Assembly: GCA_032622095.1 (NCBI GenBank)
Contig: CP136065.1
Span: forward strand, 211,214,151-211,278,150
Origin: Siphonodentalium dalli
Taxonomy: Eukaryota > Mollusca > Scaphopoda > Gadilida > Siphonodentaliidae
Direction of reading: 5' to 3'
Length of the DNA stretch: 64,000 nucleotides
This document shows, piece after piece, positions 1 to 12,579 of this stretch; position 1 is the stretch's first letter, and every line of letters begins with the position of its first letter. Position numbers and translations under genes: made by a program. Under the pieces are notes generated by a model. It saw only the letters and a program-made list of their open reading frames with translations, did not search any database and was not told where the DNA came from.

Positions 1-233
1 AATCACCATCGCCGTGTCAACAAAAGGCAACACTTTGTCAGAACACAAGCGACGATTTTGATTTGGTTGAGGGTGACCAGAGAATAGGGTAGCCTAATTT
101 TGATGCGCAAATTAGCGCTTCTAGTTTATTATCGAAAAACAGCCGGTTTGAGAGTATAATATATAGCTGAATACAGCTAGGTTAGCTGAATACAGCTATT
201 GTAGCTGTATTCTCACATTTGCCAGACCTGATT

Positions 234-711
234 ACAGCCGTGACCAAATTAAACTTACAAAGTTACAACTTACATGCATCATGATTCAGACTGTACAATC
301 TGACAATAGTCAATACTACAAACGTATCTTCCATGCTGCAGTCTAGGAAATAATACTTCTTCCATTTAGTTAAAAAATTAACTACTACAGTACTACTGTA
401 ACTTGATAATTGTCTTGCTTAAATGATAGCTACACAAAACATTTCCAAAAAATTTAAATGTAAAATAACAATTAATTAGGCTAATTTGAAATTTCAGATA
501 AAGTCAAAATTTTGTTTTATTTCTTATTTTATGTTTTTAAATTTTTTATTGATGTTATAAAATAAAGCGATAGTTGAAAATTGTCTATTTTCGGTAGTCT
601 CCACTTCTCCCTGAAGTCTCCCTAAATTTCCTGAAGTCTCCCTAAATTTCCTGGAGGGAGACTTCAAGTCTCCCTGTTCTGAACCCCTAGGCTGAGGCCT
701 GAACCCCGGTA
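234..711. repeat. Dispersed ~475-bp repeat, copy 1
   Basis: From ATTACAGCCGTGACCAAATT to CCCCTAGGCTGAGGCCTG. Nearly identical, apart from small indels, to 62006-62456 at the other end of the window. Contains AGGGAGACTT/AAGTCTCCCT inverted motifs. No TSD or terminal repeats recognised; class unknown. Confidence 0.9.
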
Positions 712-1048
712 AAAATAGGCAGACGGATCCCAAATTTGAACTTGACATTTATTTTCATATGACTAATCCATATACCAAATTTGAAAACAAACAGATAACT
801 ATAACTAAAGCTTACACACAGAAACCAAAATAACCATCAAATTTTAAGTCAATAAGGACCATAACTCTGGTAAAAATAGGTGGACAACATCCAATTTCGA
901 ACTTGAGCTGTATTTTCATATGAGTAATTGATATACCAAATCACATACCTAAAACTAAAGTTACCACCCAGAAACCAAAATAATCTGAAAATTCTAAGTC
1001 GACAAGGACCATAACTCCGGCAAAAATGGGTGGACTGAACCCAAAGGA
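712..1048. repeat. Degenerate tandem repeat with 'GGACCATAACTC' motif
   Basis: Two to three diverged ~135-160-bp units containing AAGGACCATAACTCTGGTAA and TTTTCATATGA. Scattered relatives lie near 46000-46030 and 46742-46850. This motif type is very common in bivalve genomes. Confidence 0.65.
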
Positions 1049-1202
1049 TATAGTTGGAAATATATGGCTTGTTGCCATTCATCGGAAAGCTCTCACTGAG
1101 AGCTTTCCAATGAATGGTAACAAGCCACATTTTTGACTAAATCCTGAAAAATTATCCATAATTCTGCTGTGGTTAAGGAGTCGATTATTTAGGGCATTAC
1201 TG
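1049..1202. mobile_element. CAGTAATG palindromic MITE, 5'-truncated copy
   Basis: Retains the central inverted repeat around ATGGCTTGTTGCCATTCATC and the right terminus ending GGCATTACTG/TA, but lacks the left terminal third. The weakest of the eleven copies in this window. Confidence 0.8.
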
Positions 1203-1249
1203 TATAATACATTTGTTCTCCAGACTCCAAAAGATAGTGTACGTGGTAA

Positions 1250-2880
1250 AATTTCCAAAACAATTCATTCAGGTAAAAAGAGATGCCATTTCCCATGAGT
1301 TTCCCCAAGCATGCAGACAGTTTTCTGAGATTCAAAAATTTTCCATAGATGCCCATTTTGACTAAAATCACTGTGAACATGCCAACATCATAGTCACTCG
1401 CAGAATCCATTTATATTTAGTTCATGTTTTAGGATGATATGATCCAATATAAGAATAGTTTGATGATTTAATTAATTGATTAGTTGAATATTCCATAAAT
1501 ATCAGCATTTTATAAGCAAAAATATTAACACTAATAGCAGAACTATGTTATATTTCCTTTATTACCTGTAGACAAACTAAGTATTAATCAGGTGAGTTAT
1601 GCCCGGCCAATCATGCAGCTTAATTAGATACCAGTAGATGTGGTGAGATGAAGATTGGTTAATTAACATTCTAATTAATCTCACCTGGTGATTGCATTAG
1701 CTATTATGAGCTATAATAGCTTTCAAGACCATGTGAGACTGATCTGGAACCTCAGATCATCATGAAGCACTTTATAAACTAGATTGGGTCATTATCTTTT
1801 GCATATAATTAAGTGCTGTTTATATGAGACCCTGCCAGCCAGGTTTGTGGTAGGAGGTGTTTATATGATATATAGCAAAAGCTAGCCAAGGTCAAACTGC
1901 CTGGAGAAATGCAGAATTATCAAGTGTATTGACAAATAACTTGCTGTTGTAACGCCTTTGTTTCTACATACTACATGCGTTGTGAAGATTTGACAAAATT
2001 GATGTCTGCTCATGTTGTACGTAACATTTCAATATTTAAACTATAAAGTGGATCCAAAATATCGCGAACCATTTCCTTGGTCTATTTGAATGTTTGTTTC
2101 ACAAACATGCCCACAAGATAAATATTTATGAAAGTATAAAAGAAGCATAAAATTTGACTGTCAGCTTAACAATTTTATTAGCAGAGATCGAAGTAACACC
2201 TATGCTGATGTCTGTCTCAAGCATTTATGTGGCGGTGATATATTTACATGTAAAGGTAAATAATGCATCAAATGTAGGATTTTAATAATATCTGCATGTG
2301 CATGTCTAACTAACTCTTTAACACTTAATTAGTCCGTAATTAATCTTAACTGCACTTCACTATCCCTCATAAACAAATCGTATTGCTTTAATATTTAGTT
2401 TCGCGCTAAAACCTAAGTCAGCTCAATACTTTTATTGGGATGGGTTGGTTTAACCGCGAAATGTCAGTTGGTTTTCATTGTTGAAAAGAAGGTGCTGAGT
2501 TTTCAACAAACTCAATTATAAACAGTTAATTAATGGAGCTAAACTTTTAATAATGTTTGCAAAAGTATTCTACAAGTACAAGGAGACATCCAGACTCAAA
2601 ACTCATCGTTTAGGTATGTTCAATGTACTTTTATGTTCGTTTCAATGATATATATTTTAACCCATTTTTCCTATTGTCGTCAATAGAGATCCACTTGTGA
2701 TTCTCCATAATTGGAATATGTCCGTTTTATAATTATGGATAGTTCAATTTATAATATGGTAAACTATAATTAATTATCATTTAAAGGATTACTATCCTCA
2801 TGAAACAACAAAACTCTATCGGAAAGCCACCCCTATTGTGATCACAATGATCCAAGTCCCATAAAAATCGTGTAATAAAT
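1250..2880. other. Intron sequence without recognised features
   Basis: AT-rich, rich in TTAATTA motifs. I see no exon, RNA gene or bounded element. Confidence 0.6.
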
Positions 2881-4820
2881 AAGCCGAGAAATAAATAAAT
2901 AATACCACCACCGCTTGTCGGCTATCTCCGTCGCAAAACCTCGCATGACGTCAAGCGAGGTAAACAAATTAAAAACAGGGAATCGGAGTCGGAGTTAATT
3001 ATGTCTACCTATATGGCGATGGAAAATCCGGAATCGACATCAGCGCGTGGGTGTAATGGAATTACTGCGGGGCATATCAATAGCATTGTGTACACATGGT
3101 GAATTGTCATCGCGCGGTGAGTTATCTTCACTTGTGATTTGTCTTAAGTGCTGTTTGGAAAGTTACGGTATTGTTTTGACAAAAAATATAGAGGGACGAT
3201 TGAGCGGGGTAGATAACACTTTATAAAGCTTATAAAAACACGAGCCGGCATGTGAACTTTATCTGGGTGCGTGTTCGCGATGTTGTTTTAATTTTCCGTA
3301 TATATGCCCCGAGTGTCCCGTATTTACAATCATGCATTCATTCTAGTGACTCTCAGTTAGGCATATGCTGTATTCATTTTCAAACGATGTTCGTTTACGT
3401 GACATTTGGCAGGATTTCTGTGGGAAACCCGTAGCGCAAATCAGAAAACGATTACATATACCAAATAAAGAGCGTTTAATTTGACGAGTCAGTCATGGTT
3501 ACGAATACATACAATTGCAGTTAAAGAGGGGAGTATGTTGATGAATAATTCACGATGACAACTATTCTAAGTCGAGTCCCCATTTCCTTCACCATGTTAA
3601 GAGTTTTCCTAATATGGTACGAATAAAAAGAGTTTAATAAAGCGGAAATTGATATGACAATGATGGAAGGATATATAAAGCATGCATATCGGAAGTTCAT
3701 GTACATGTATTGACCTGTATTGTTGTAATCAGTAAACAATCACTAGAACAACTGTTCTAAGTCGAGTCCCTTTACCTTGACGCAATAAAGAGCGTTCACT
3801 ATTATGATATATTGCGAATAAAGAGCACTTGAATATGTGATTCCATATTAAACCGGATTATTATCCCTCCTTCAAAAAGTGTTATATATGATTGGATGTT
3901 TAAACGAACCACGGCGAACATTTATATATTTTATAACCCTATTGTTATGCGTAATTGACACATAGAGGTCGATTTATGACCTGGATATTCAATAGACCGC
4001 ATCGCTAGAGTGCTAATTTTATAGGCCAATAACCATGCATAGATGCAGTGAATTTCCATCAGTGACAGTCGGCTAGATTGTTTTGGGGTTGGGGAAGCAA
4101 TATTCCGAAATATATATAAACACCATATTGCCCAAATATATACATGATTCATAACCAAGGAAAAATGAACTTATCATATCATATTGGTAATGAATGACTT
4201 GATTATAATTGATTAAATCTGACAGCAACAAAATATTTTGTGTTGTTTTACCGCGTTACGATAAAATAAAACGAAACGCTCTTTATTGACACACGACTAA
4301 TGGCATCTGGAAATTGGAATGTTTACGAGATGATAATTGCCTAATAACTGTGCAAGTCTTCGCGTATATATGCAATCTTGATATGCATATATAATATAAC
4401 TTGGACGATTCCGGTAACGAAAAAAATATATATAAACACGATCAGTCACGCGTTTATATAGATAAATGCGCGCAAAACTGAATAATATACGGGCATGGCT
4501 TTATAGTAACAACACATCGCGATACATATAATAATAGTAATAATAACACGATAAAGACATTTAATTACGAGAAAGGCGATGTTTTCGGCGAAGTTTTGCA
4601 TTCGCAGTGTGATAACGCGACAATCTTCAAAGGCCGCGATCGACTACATGCAAACTTAAAATACCGCCGTCGCGTATCTATGCGTTGTCAATGAGTTACC
4701 ACGTGATTGATCACGTGCTATGCTTCTGTTTACATGTGACAATCACGTGATCGGGCTGATGATCACGTGACTTCGTCTACAACAAAATCTTCGGCTAACT
4801 TCGGAATTTTGTTTAATCGT
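2880..4820. other. CpG-richer intronic zone
   Basis: CpG is much denser than in neighbouring kilobases. Contains a CRE-type TGACGTCA near 2946, a 33-codon frame starting ATG at 3001 (MSTYMAMENPESTSARGCNG...), dispersed AATAAAGAGCG(T/C)TT and CTAAGTCGAGTCCC repeats at 3460-4290, and four CACGTG hexamers at 4700-4769. It may be an old mobile element or an unrecognised promoter; no gene is supported. Confidence 0.45.
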
Positions 4821-7800
4821 TATAAAAATAACGATTGGCGGCCGAATATTAGATTATATGCGCCCAATGGACATTTTATATATATATTATCGGTATATTG
4901 AAAGAAAATAATATTGTTTTTTCAGGACCGTATTCCTTTAATTGCATATTTATAGTTATTACATATTCATCTATACTTTGTGTTTGTGAAACTTCAAGTA
5001 GTAGTTTGTAGAAAGTCTCTGACAGGAGCATTAATATATCCCTTATGTGTGTATAGGTTATTCTATATAACTAGCACATGTAGTATGATTGTGTAAGGGT
5101 GTATTATGTCTGTATGTTGGGAGGTATACCTCTTCCCTTAATCTAGAAATTAGGACTTGTTTATTTATGTTTGTAGAGTCTACATATCTACATCTACACA
5201 TCTACATATATGAACATGTACTATATTAAGTGCTATAGATGGGACCATCTATAGTTGGCAGATTGCTGATTGTGTATTGTTGGAGTTCTGCTTGTGATGA
5301 GAAGTTTTATTGATGAAAATATAATAGAGATCTAAAGTAATGTATTGAACTTTAATTGCCCCAGCACCTATTGTTCACTTAGAGAGCACCAGCCAGAAAG
5401 AAAGGAGTAGACTTTATATGAAAATGTTATTTGAACCTTGAGATAAATGTATATGATTCCATGGAGCTATCTCGTAAAAATAACTGAGTTAGCCGGACAT
5501 TCGTGGAGTTATATTTACATGGTGAAAGTGCTTAAATGGAGAAAAAGCTGGCCGGGCTAGCTCAGTTCGGTTGACCGATCTGGCTCGCCTAATATAAATG
5601 CTCTATGCAATGTAAATTGATTCATTAGAATTTGGTGTTTGAGTGAATGGACAGACTTAACATAATGATACTTTATATTTTGTTTTCCACCATACAGCCT
5701 TCTAACTGCAGTGAGCTCCAAAAATTCATAACAAAGGTTAAAATGTGAGGTGACCAAATGTCCTTGTTCATCCCTATTTAGGTTAAATGAGTATTCCTTT
5801 TTACTTCTCTGAGAGTACATCCATCATCAAAGATTTTGTGGTAGCACAGCTAAACATAGGCCATGAACCTTGACTTATCTATTATTATTACAACCCCAAC
5901 AACATGGCAAGAGAGAGCTTTCATTAATTACCAGTAGCTACACCTGTAGTAGAACTCCCTGGCAGAATCACTTGCAATTATGTTCTCACCAAGTCATGTG
6001 GTTCCACTAACCCAACCCTACCCCATCGTTATAACCCATCACATTCCACATTCAACAGAATCATACCCCATCATTACAACTATTAAATCATAATCCATAT
6101 TAAAAAATAATTACTCCTACTGCAACCCAATCCTTATAGCCGATCGCATTACACATTGCAAACATTTCTAAATCTACCCCAATCTCTTCAATATAACCCA
6201 TCATATTCCACATTTAGATAAAAAAAAAAAACACTGTGCACTGCACTATGCAATATATAGAAAGTGCCTGATAAAAATAAATCTTGTATCTGTATAAATG
6301 CCAAGTGTTTGTCTGTCTGTAAATCTGTCATGATTTTGGCATTTTTAAAAATATATCGCCCTCATGTCTGATTGCGCCCAAATTTTTACCATGTCCTGCG
6401 GCACATCTTAGAATACGACACGCATAGATTACTTCGCTTGGATCGATAGTGATTGTTGAAATCGTCAAATTCTGACAGGCAATCGCCTAGTATATTTTAT
6501 AGTTTTCCAACTTCAAAAATCAAATTCAGTTAAATTGCATTGTAAAAACTGACACTGGTGTATATATCTAGTAAATTAAAGTCTTATATATACTGTATAG
6601 ACTTCATATACTCTGCCAAAGTTTCTATCCAGAACGTTTAGAGTTTTTTGCTCTCATTATACATATATCACATCCCTGCAAGCGAATTATATCTCACCCA
6701 AGCACTGACAACAAAGGAAGCTAGCAATTTTTTTCCTGAGGCATTTTTATTGGAGGCATGCAGTTATAGGAGTTAGATTGGAAGCACCTGATGGGGCTAC
6801 CATGAAACCATGTGTGTGATTCTCTATGATTCACCAGTATGATGGTATCTTAGGATGGCCTGATGGAGATAGCATGAAGACAATGGATGGAAATAATCCT
6901 ATCTATATTCCTGCTCATTTGGCAGGAATGAAGAAATTGTTGGAAATGAAAGGAGAAATGATAAGATAACCAGAAATGATAAGATAACAGCTGACTGCAT
7001 GCATGCTGGCTTTCTGATGAGAACTATTCCATCAATTTATTTCTGTAGCAAGGAAGCATATGGTCTCTATACTTACATTAATTTAGTTTGTTATAACAAA
7101 CTATGTTAGGTCTTAGAAAAAGAGTTTGTTGCAATGATCAATGAAAGGGTTCTCCATCAGAGACATTTGTTAAGAGTTTTTTTCCCCACCATCCCTGCTC
7201 CCTTATGATTGAATCATCATGCAACCGCATGGAACTCACGTTCAAATATTTATAAAGTAAGACAATTCTCAGGCTAACACAAACTACGATACCCTAATAT
7301 ATAAATTAGAAATTAATAAGGTAGGCCTGATCATGTTGAACATCGTGCCTGTGTAGACCTAAATGACCGATAATGAATATTAAAGCATAAGTAGAAATAA
7401 ATGTGCCTCAATTTTTTTTTAAATAGTTAGCACCATACTTTTCTGCCAACATGACATCATAAGCGCTTAGGAGAGTCCAGTTTTTTAATATGTCATCGCA
7501 CGTTACAAATCTCATGTCAATACAACTTCACATTTGTATTCATTGCGATGAAAGTATGACCGTCTGTATGAAAAGTTGGTTTATCAAACTTTCATCGGAT
7601 CTCATTGAATTGTATTCGATGCAATGACGTCTGTAATGGGCCTTACAGATTCTGTTAATATTTATTCATGATTCAAACACCATGAAGAAAAATATCAGGA
7701 GAAAAGGTAAATAACTCAGCGGCACCAAGATTTATCTGTAACAATCTGAGACAACAAAGAGAATAAGATATAACTCCAGATAGAAGTTATATAAATACTA

Positions 7801-8119
7801 TATGAGTTCACTGGTCCCAGGAACCCTCATCCAAGAAATTTATCTCACAACCACCAAGGTCATTATCTACCTTTAACAAAGGTCATCTCCCACCCTCCCA
7901 AACAAAATACTATTAATCAGCAAGAAAAATTTAGTTATCTGACATTTCTGGAACCACTTACTTCAGCAGATATGCCAAGACAAAAGTTCAGTGCGAACTC
8001 AAAACCTAGTGCAGATAAACTGGAATGAATAATCTGTCCGAACAGATATTGCAAACCTTTTAATTTTTCAAGACTTGTTTTATAATTTAGATGAGATATT
8101 ATAGTCTGAAGTCATATGT
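4820..8119. other. Intron sequence, mostly featureless
   Basis: AT-rich. A likely 3' fragment of a dispersed repeat lies at 6270-6500 (TGTTTGTCTGTCTGTAAATC, GCGCCCAAATTTTTACC). Nothing else recognised. Confidence 0.5.
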
Positions 8120-8369
8120 TTAACCCTTTACCCAACAAACCGGCCAAGCGGCCAAATAAAGCTGCAACAGCCTAAATTATCTTGGGTCTGTCTCAATAAA
8201 ACCATACAAATATGGCTATCATTGGAACCGGCTCATTGACCACATTGTGATGGTTACAGTTATGCCCTGTGCCAATGCATTCTCTTATATATGCGAAGCG
8301 ACCTATGGTCGACTCGCATATATAAGAGAATGCATTGGCACAGGGCCGTTCTGTTGGGTAAAGGGTTAA
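8120..8369. mobile_element. TTAA element, 'ACCCAACA' family
   Basis: TTAACCCTTTACCCAACAAA at the left and TGTTGGGTAAAGGGTTAA at the right, TTAA on both edges: piggyBac-like. Carries one copy of the GCATTCTCTTATATATGCGA hairpin near its right end. Confidence 0.88.
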
Positions 8370-9199
8370 CAGATTTCAACAGATTCTGTATATTGAGCAT
8401 TGATTTTATAATTGTATGTAACATATTCATATGATCTCAATGATGAATGTTTGGCACAACTGCTAAAAAAAATCATTACCCCACTCCCATTCTTTCGGGG
8501 TATTTATGAGCCCCCTCCCTCACTTTCGACAGCTTCTACCTACTCTGAATATTAGTGGATAATTAGAGCCTCTGCAAGTGGGTTACCTTTTGCCTTTAGA
8601 CAAGAAAATATTTTTTATTCATTTTTTCACCAAAATGATCATTATTCTCAGTACATCTGTATTTCTCTGATAAACACCTTGGTAGACAATACCTATCTGG
8701 TAGAGATGGGGAATTCTGGTACCTATCACTCTTTTTTATCTTGATCTTATTATTTGCTGGTTACAAATGAGTCATCTCTGTTTAAGAAACTTCTGTTCCA
8801 TCAATTTCGCCATGTATTCATATTTATTACCACCGTCTCAATTGTAACCCACTCCCCCTCAACTTTTAGACAGCTTGTACCAAACCCAGTTCATCCACAG
8901 ATCAACTGTACTACCAGTACAGTAAATGATCTCTCCCTTTTTTGCTCAAGCAGTGTTTTGTTCTGTCCAGAAAAATTTCTCATTGGTTTTTCCACCAATA
9001 CACATGAATCATTTGTTTCTCATACATCTGCATTACTGTGATAAACATCTGGTACAAACACGATTTATGTTGGCTGTCATGTTTATATTCACACCCGGCA
9101 GCCCTGATGATTGACACGTGCACAGCGGCTGCCTGTCCATCAACTAGGTTGCTTTCTCATGTTTATCCTCACATACTTAATAGATAAATCAGGAAAGAT

Positions 9200-9990
9200 C
9201 CCGGCTACTATTACCAAGATATTAGATCAATCCATAACATAACTGTGTGGACATAGGTGCCAGCTACTATTACCCTAGATATTAGATATATCCATAACAT
9301 AACTGTGTGGACATAGGTGCCAGCTACTATTACCCTAGATATTAGATATATCCATAACATAACTGTGTGGACATAGGTGCCAGCTACTATTACCCTAGAT
9401 ATTAGATATATCCATAACATAACTGTGTGGACATAGGTGCCGGCTACTATTACCCAGATATTAGATATATCCATAGCATAACTGTGTGGACATAGGTGCC
9501 AGCTACTATTACCCTAGATATTAGATATATCCATAACATAACTGTGTGGACATAGGTGCCAGCTACTATTACCCTAGATATTAGATATATCCATAACATA
9601 ACTGTGTGGACATAGGTGCCGGCTACTATTACCCAGATATTAGATATATCCATCAGTGTATCCATAGCAAATATGTGTGGACATAGGTGCCGGCTACTAT
9701 TACCCAGATATTAGATATATCCATAGCATAACTGTGTGGACATAGGTGCCAGCTACTATTATCTGTGATATCACATCTATCCATAGCATAACTGTGTGGA
9801 CATAGGTGCCAGCTACTATTACTCCAGACATTAGATCTATCCATAGCATAACTGTGTGGACATAGGTGCGGCTACTATTACCCTAAATATTATATCTATC
9901 CATAACATAACTGTGTGCACATAGGTGCCAGCAACTATTACCCAGATATTTGATATATCCATAGCATAACTGTGAGGACATAGATTCCAT
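9200..9990. repeat. 60-bp tandem array, about 13 units
   Basis: The unit contains CATAACTGTGTGGACATAGG and TGCC(A/G)GCTACTATTACCC. Central units are almost identical; edge units diverge. One unit near 9648-9670 carries a short extra segment. Open frames read through it are repeat artefacts. Confidence 0.97.
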
Positions 9991-10388
9991 TTAAAATTAA
10001 GATTTGATATTCCAACTTGATAATTTGTTAGTCATTACTTTTGCTAGAATACCGCCGTTTATTTATTAATACACATACTAGTATTGAAAGCACTAATCAA
10101 TAATTGAAACCAACTCTTTAAGAGTTTGGTCCTGTGTTTCTTTAAAGAATGCATGACATTAATTCTTCCTATAGAACGTGGAGATCGCCGTGATCACATG
10201 CCAGGTTTTAATCCTGGATAATTCGGATATTGTATGTGGTTAATACCAAGATTTCTTGCAGTAGGAGTTGTCCAATTGAATAAATGTTTTATAGTTTTGG
10301 GCTTCAAATTGGAACAGATATTACTGAACTTAATATGCAGATTGTCTAACTACTTCTACTGACTAGTCATGATGCTCATTGTTCTACA

Positions 10389-10681
10389 GGGGGCCCCGGT
10401 GGTCCAGTCGGTAGAGTGCCAGGTGAATTACGCCGTCACAGGCCGTCCAGCGCTGACGAAGCTGGTTCGAACCCCGTCCTAGGGAGGGTAACCGGAATCG
10501 TGTATCTGGGTGAGTTTGTCAATTGCTTTCCGGGGGTCGGTGGTTTCTACACGCAGTGGAACAATTTCCAGGTGAAATTGAGCCTCTGCGTGGTCTTTCC
10601 TCCACCCGTAAAATTGACAACATCGTGTGTGGCCTAGCGGCTAGAACGACGATAAACCCTAATAAACAAACAACAACAACA
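10389..10681 (+). mobile_element. tRNA-derived SINE with 13-bp TSD
   Basis: Starts GGGGCCCCGGTGGTCCAGTC; the TGGTCCAGTCGG stretch fits an RNA polymerase III A box and GGTTCGAACCCC near 10462 fits a B box, at tRNA-like spacing. The body ends in an A-rich tail (ataaaccctaataaacaaac and CAA repeats) as in molluscan SINEs. It is bounded by the identical 13-mer TCATTGTTCTACA at 10376-10388 and 10682-10694, so it was inserted by target-primed reverse transcription. It is not a functional tRNA gene: the cloverleaf is not complete. Confidence 0.9.
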
Positions 10682-11089
10682 TCATTGTTCTACAAGTGAA
10701 ATGAAAGCTCTTTAGTTTCACAGTAACAAAGAATGACCTTCATTGCTACACTGTGCGTTATTGTTTCTTATATCAGGTATAAAAGTAACCCACTCTTGAA
10801 TATGTGAAACACCTTACAAAGAAGATAAATTATAGGTTTTAAATAAAAACATTTGTTTATAATAATTAATTATATCATGTCCATGTAACTTAGAGATGTC
10901 TTTTATCACATACAGAATAACAAGTCACTCATCTTCCGAAGCTTATAAATTTAATAAAGAAGATCTGAATTTGACTGAGATTAAATTTTCTTGGCTTTAT
11001 AATTATTGGAATAAATAATAACAATTGACAATCGTTCAGATTTAGGATTCAGTTTAAATATGCTGTAATTGTGTTCAAATCTCTCCACA

Positions 11090-11585
11090 CGGAAACACCT
11101 GGTTATATCACAGACATGTTTCAGGTGAGATTGGGAGGAATAACTCGGTACAACGTACACCACCGGAGTCCACCTGAATACCATCGGTGGCAAACCAAAT
11201 AATAAGCATGGAAAGTTATGTTTCCAGGAAGTGTCCATTGCGTTATGGAACAAACTGCCAATGAACATCAGGCGCTGTCACTCTGTTGAAAGTTTTAAAA
11301 AGTTGCTGAAAACATATCTGTTTCGTCAATGTTTTCAGTTGCCCAATTGACATTATTCGCAAATATTTTCCATTCACTAAATTTTCATAGATTCTAGATT
11401 CGCGATTTGTTACTATTTATCTGTTTAAGTAGCTGTTTTTAGGTAGTATTTTAATTCTCCTTGGCTTCTTTTAAACTCACTTATCTTTTATTATCCATAT
11501 TGTGTTATCTCTACATTTTAAACTGTATTTCTATTGCAAAGCACATTGAAACTAATTTACTGTCTAATGCATTTTTTAAATGTAA

Positions 11586-11617
<32 letters not shown>

Positions 11618-11620
11618 TTC
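11090..11620 (+). mobile_element. 5'-truncated non-LTR retrotransposon (3' end)
   Basis: Contains the C-terminus of a LINE ORF2-like protein (about 11225-11350: ALWNKLPMNIRRCHSVESFK followed by KLLKTYLF, then a stop), a signature shared by jockey/CR1-like elements. Then comes an A/T-rich 3' UTR ending in a (AAT)n run at 11589-11616, typical of LINE tails. The upstream coding part is frameshifted and the element is truncated. It ends about 120 bases from exon E. Confidence 0.75.
11225..11350 (+). pseudogene. ORF2 C-terminal fragment of a LINE
   Basis: The frame VSIALWNKLPMNIRRCHSVE, continuing SFKKLLKTYLFRQCFQLPN and a stop, matches the recurring 'LWN.LP..IR...S...FK..LKT.LF' ending of non-LTR retrotransposon polyproteins. 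Upstream codons are degraded. No intact reverse transcriptase remains in the window. Confidence 0.75.
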
Positions 11621-11742
11621 TTTGGGCACTTCTAATTTGCAATAAAAGATCCCTATCACCAAAGAAAGAAACATTGCAAGAAACCTTGAATTTTTTGTTT
11701 TTATTTTGAGATAGATGACAAAATAATTAAAACTATACTGAC

Positions 11743-11799
11743 CTTTGACCTGGATGATCTTTCTGATTCAAGCTCCTCCTCCAACTCTTCAATTCGGGA
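11743..11799 (-). CDS. Myosin II heavy chain rod exon E; first exon shared with catchin
   Basis: A 57-nt phase 0-0 exon encoding SRIEELEEELESERSSRSK, the invariant start of the distal rod. The acceptor used by the heavy chain is gctttgcag/TCCCGA and the donor TCAAAG/gtcagt. Established knowledge: molluscan catchin (myorod) shares about 830 C-terminal residues with the heavy chain, and this point is about 830 residues from the end of a ~1,940-residue chain. The reading frame stays open upstream of the acceptor for 17 more codons back to an attttag at 11850 (VDNLSKVFNIMSLRALQ), so a longer catchin form of this exon is plausible. The next rod exon (expected to start V-E-K-Q) is not found down to position 1, so the following intron exceeds 11.7 kb. 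Confidence 0.93.
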
Positions 11800-11850
11800 C
11801 TGCAAAGCACGAAGGGACATAATGTTAAACACTTTCGAAAGATTATCCAC
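11800..11850 (-). CDS. Possible catchin-only 5' extension of exon E
   Basis: The 51 bases upstream of the heavy-chain acceptor are open and in frame, encoding VDNLSKVFNIMSLRALQ, and are preceded by a serviceable acceptor (ttgttgaattttag/GTGGAT). The last residues RALQ-SRIEEL mimic the heavy chain's KELQ-SRIEEL and would restore the heptad at the junction. A second acceptor within it (ttcgaaag/TG at 11831) has the phase needed to join the catchin exon directly, giving KSKR-V-FNIMSLRALQ. Which is used, or whether a small unseen exon intervenes, cannot be settled from sequence alone. Confidence 0.5.
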
Positions 11851-12579
11851 CTAAAATTCAACAACACATACTCCTAGGAAAGAAAGTTAAGTCCTAAAAG
11901 CGAGGAATGTTAAAGTGCACTAAATGAGGAGAGGTAGGTGCATGCCCTGGAGCGTCTGCCTGAGAGATTCTCAAAGATGTTTATTCAACCAGTTAGGGAA
12001 CTGGGCAATATTATAAGTTAATTGGTTTGCGTCTGCCGATATCATACATATCACCTGGGTTATAGGAATATTTCAACAATGAGTCAGTCGGTAGTGAAAC
12101 CCACATTCTCTCCTACTCCCCGCCTGAAATGTATCTGATAAATTTAGAACTTTGATGTCAATGTTAAGAAAATAGAAAGGAGTGCCAAAAAAATAAATCG
12201 TGCCTGAAGATAGCGGCATAATGCGAAGATGAGGGCATGATTTACTCATTTAGACTCGTTCACCTCTTCGAAACGGAACACCTGGTGGGAAAAAATCTTG
12301 CATATTTTGCATAAATTTTGTGAGTCTGATTGAAAGATATGGGAGTTATGATAGTTAAAATGTGTGCGATCCTTAACTCAGGTAACTTCAACATCACACT
12401 AATTACGGTGTTGAGTAACCAGCAGAGAGAAAGAGGTTCGTAAATGATGATATATTTCCCAGACATCAAATTAAAGAGAATTAGATGAAAGATATCATCA
12501 ACATTTCAAACCTGTAAAACATTTAGACCACACAAAATTTGTAAATCAATCCCTTGGATACGAATTATTAAAAACCATT

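Noticed and set aside
5557-5820. An 87-codon minus-strand frame as the next myosin exon
   Set aside because: The sequence lacks heptads and does not match the expected VEKQRAEL... continuation.
9211-9844. Three minus-strand frames with MLWIYLIS repeats
   Set aside because: They read the 60-bp tandem repeat; no start context, splice sites or homology.
9200-9990. A CRISPR-like array
   Set aside because: The 60-bp units have no unique spacers and the genome is animal.
10389-10470. A tRNA gene
   Set aside because: Box A and B fit, but no complete cloverleaf is formed, the unit continues into a SINE body with a tail, and TSDs bound the whole.
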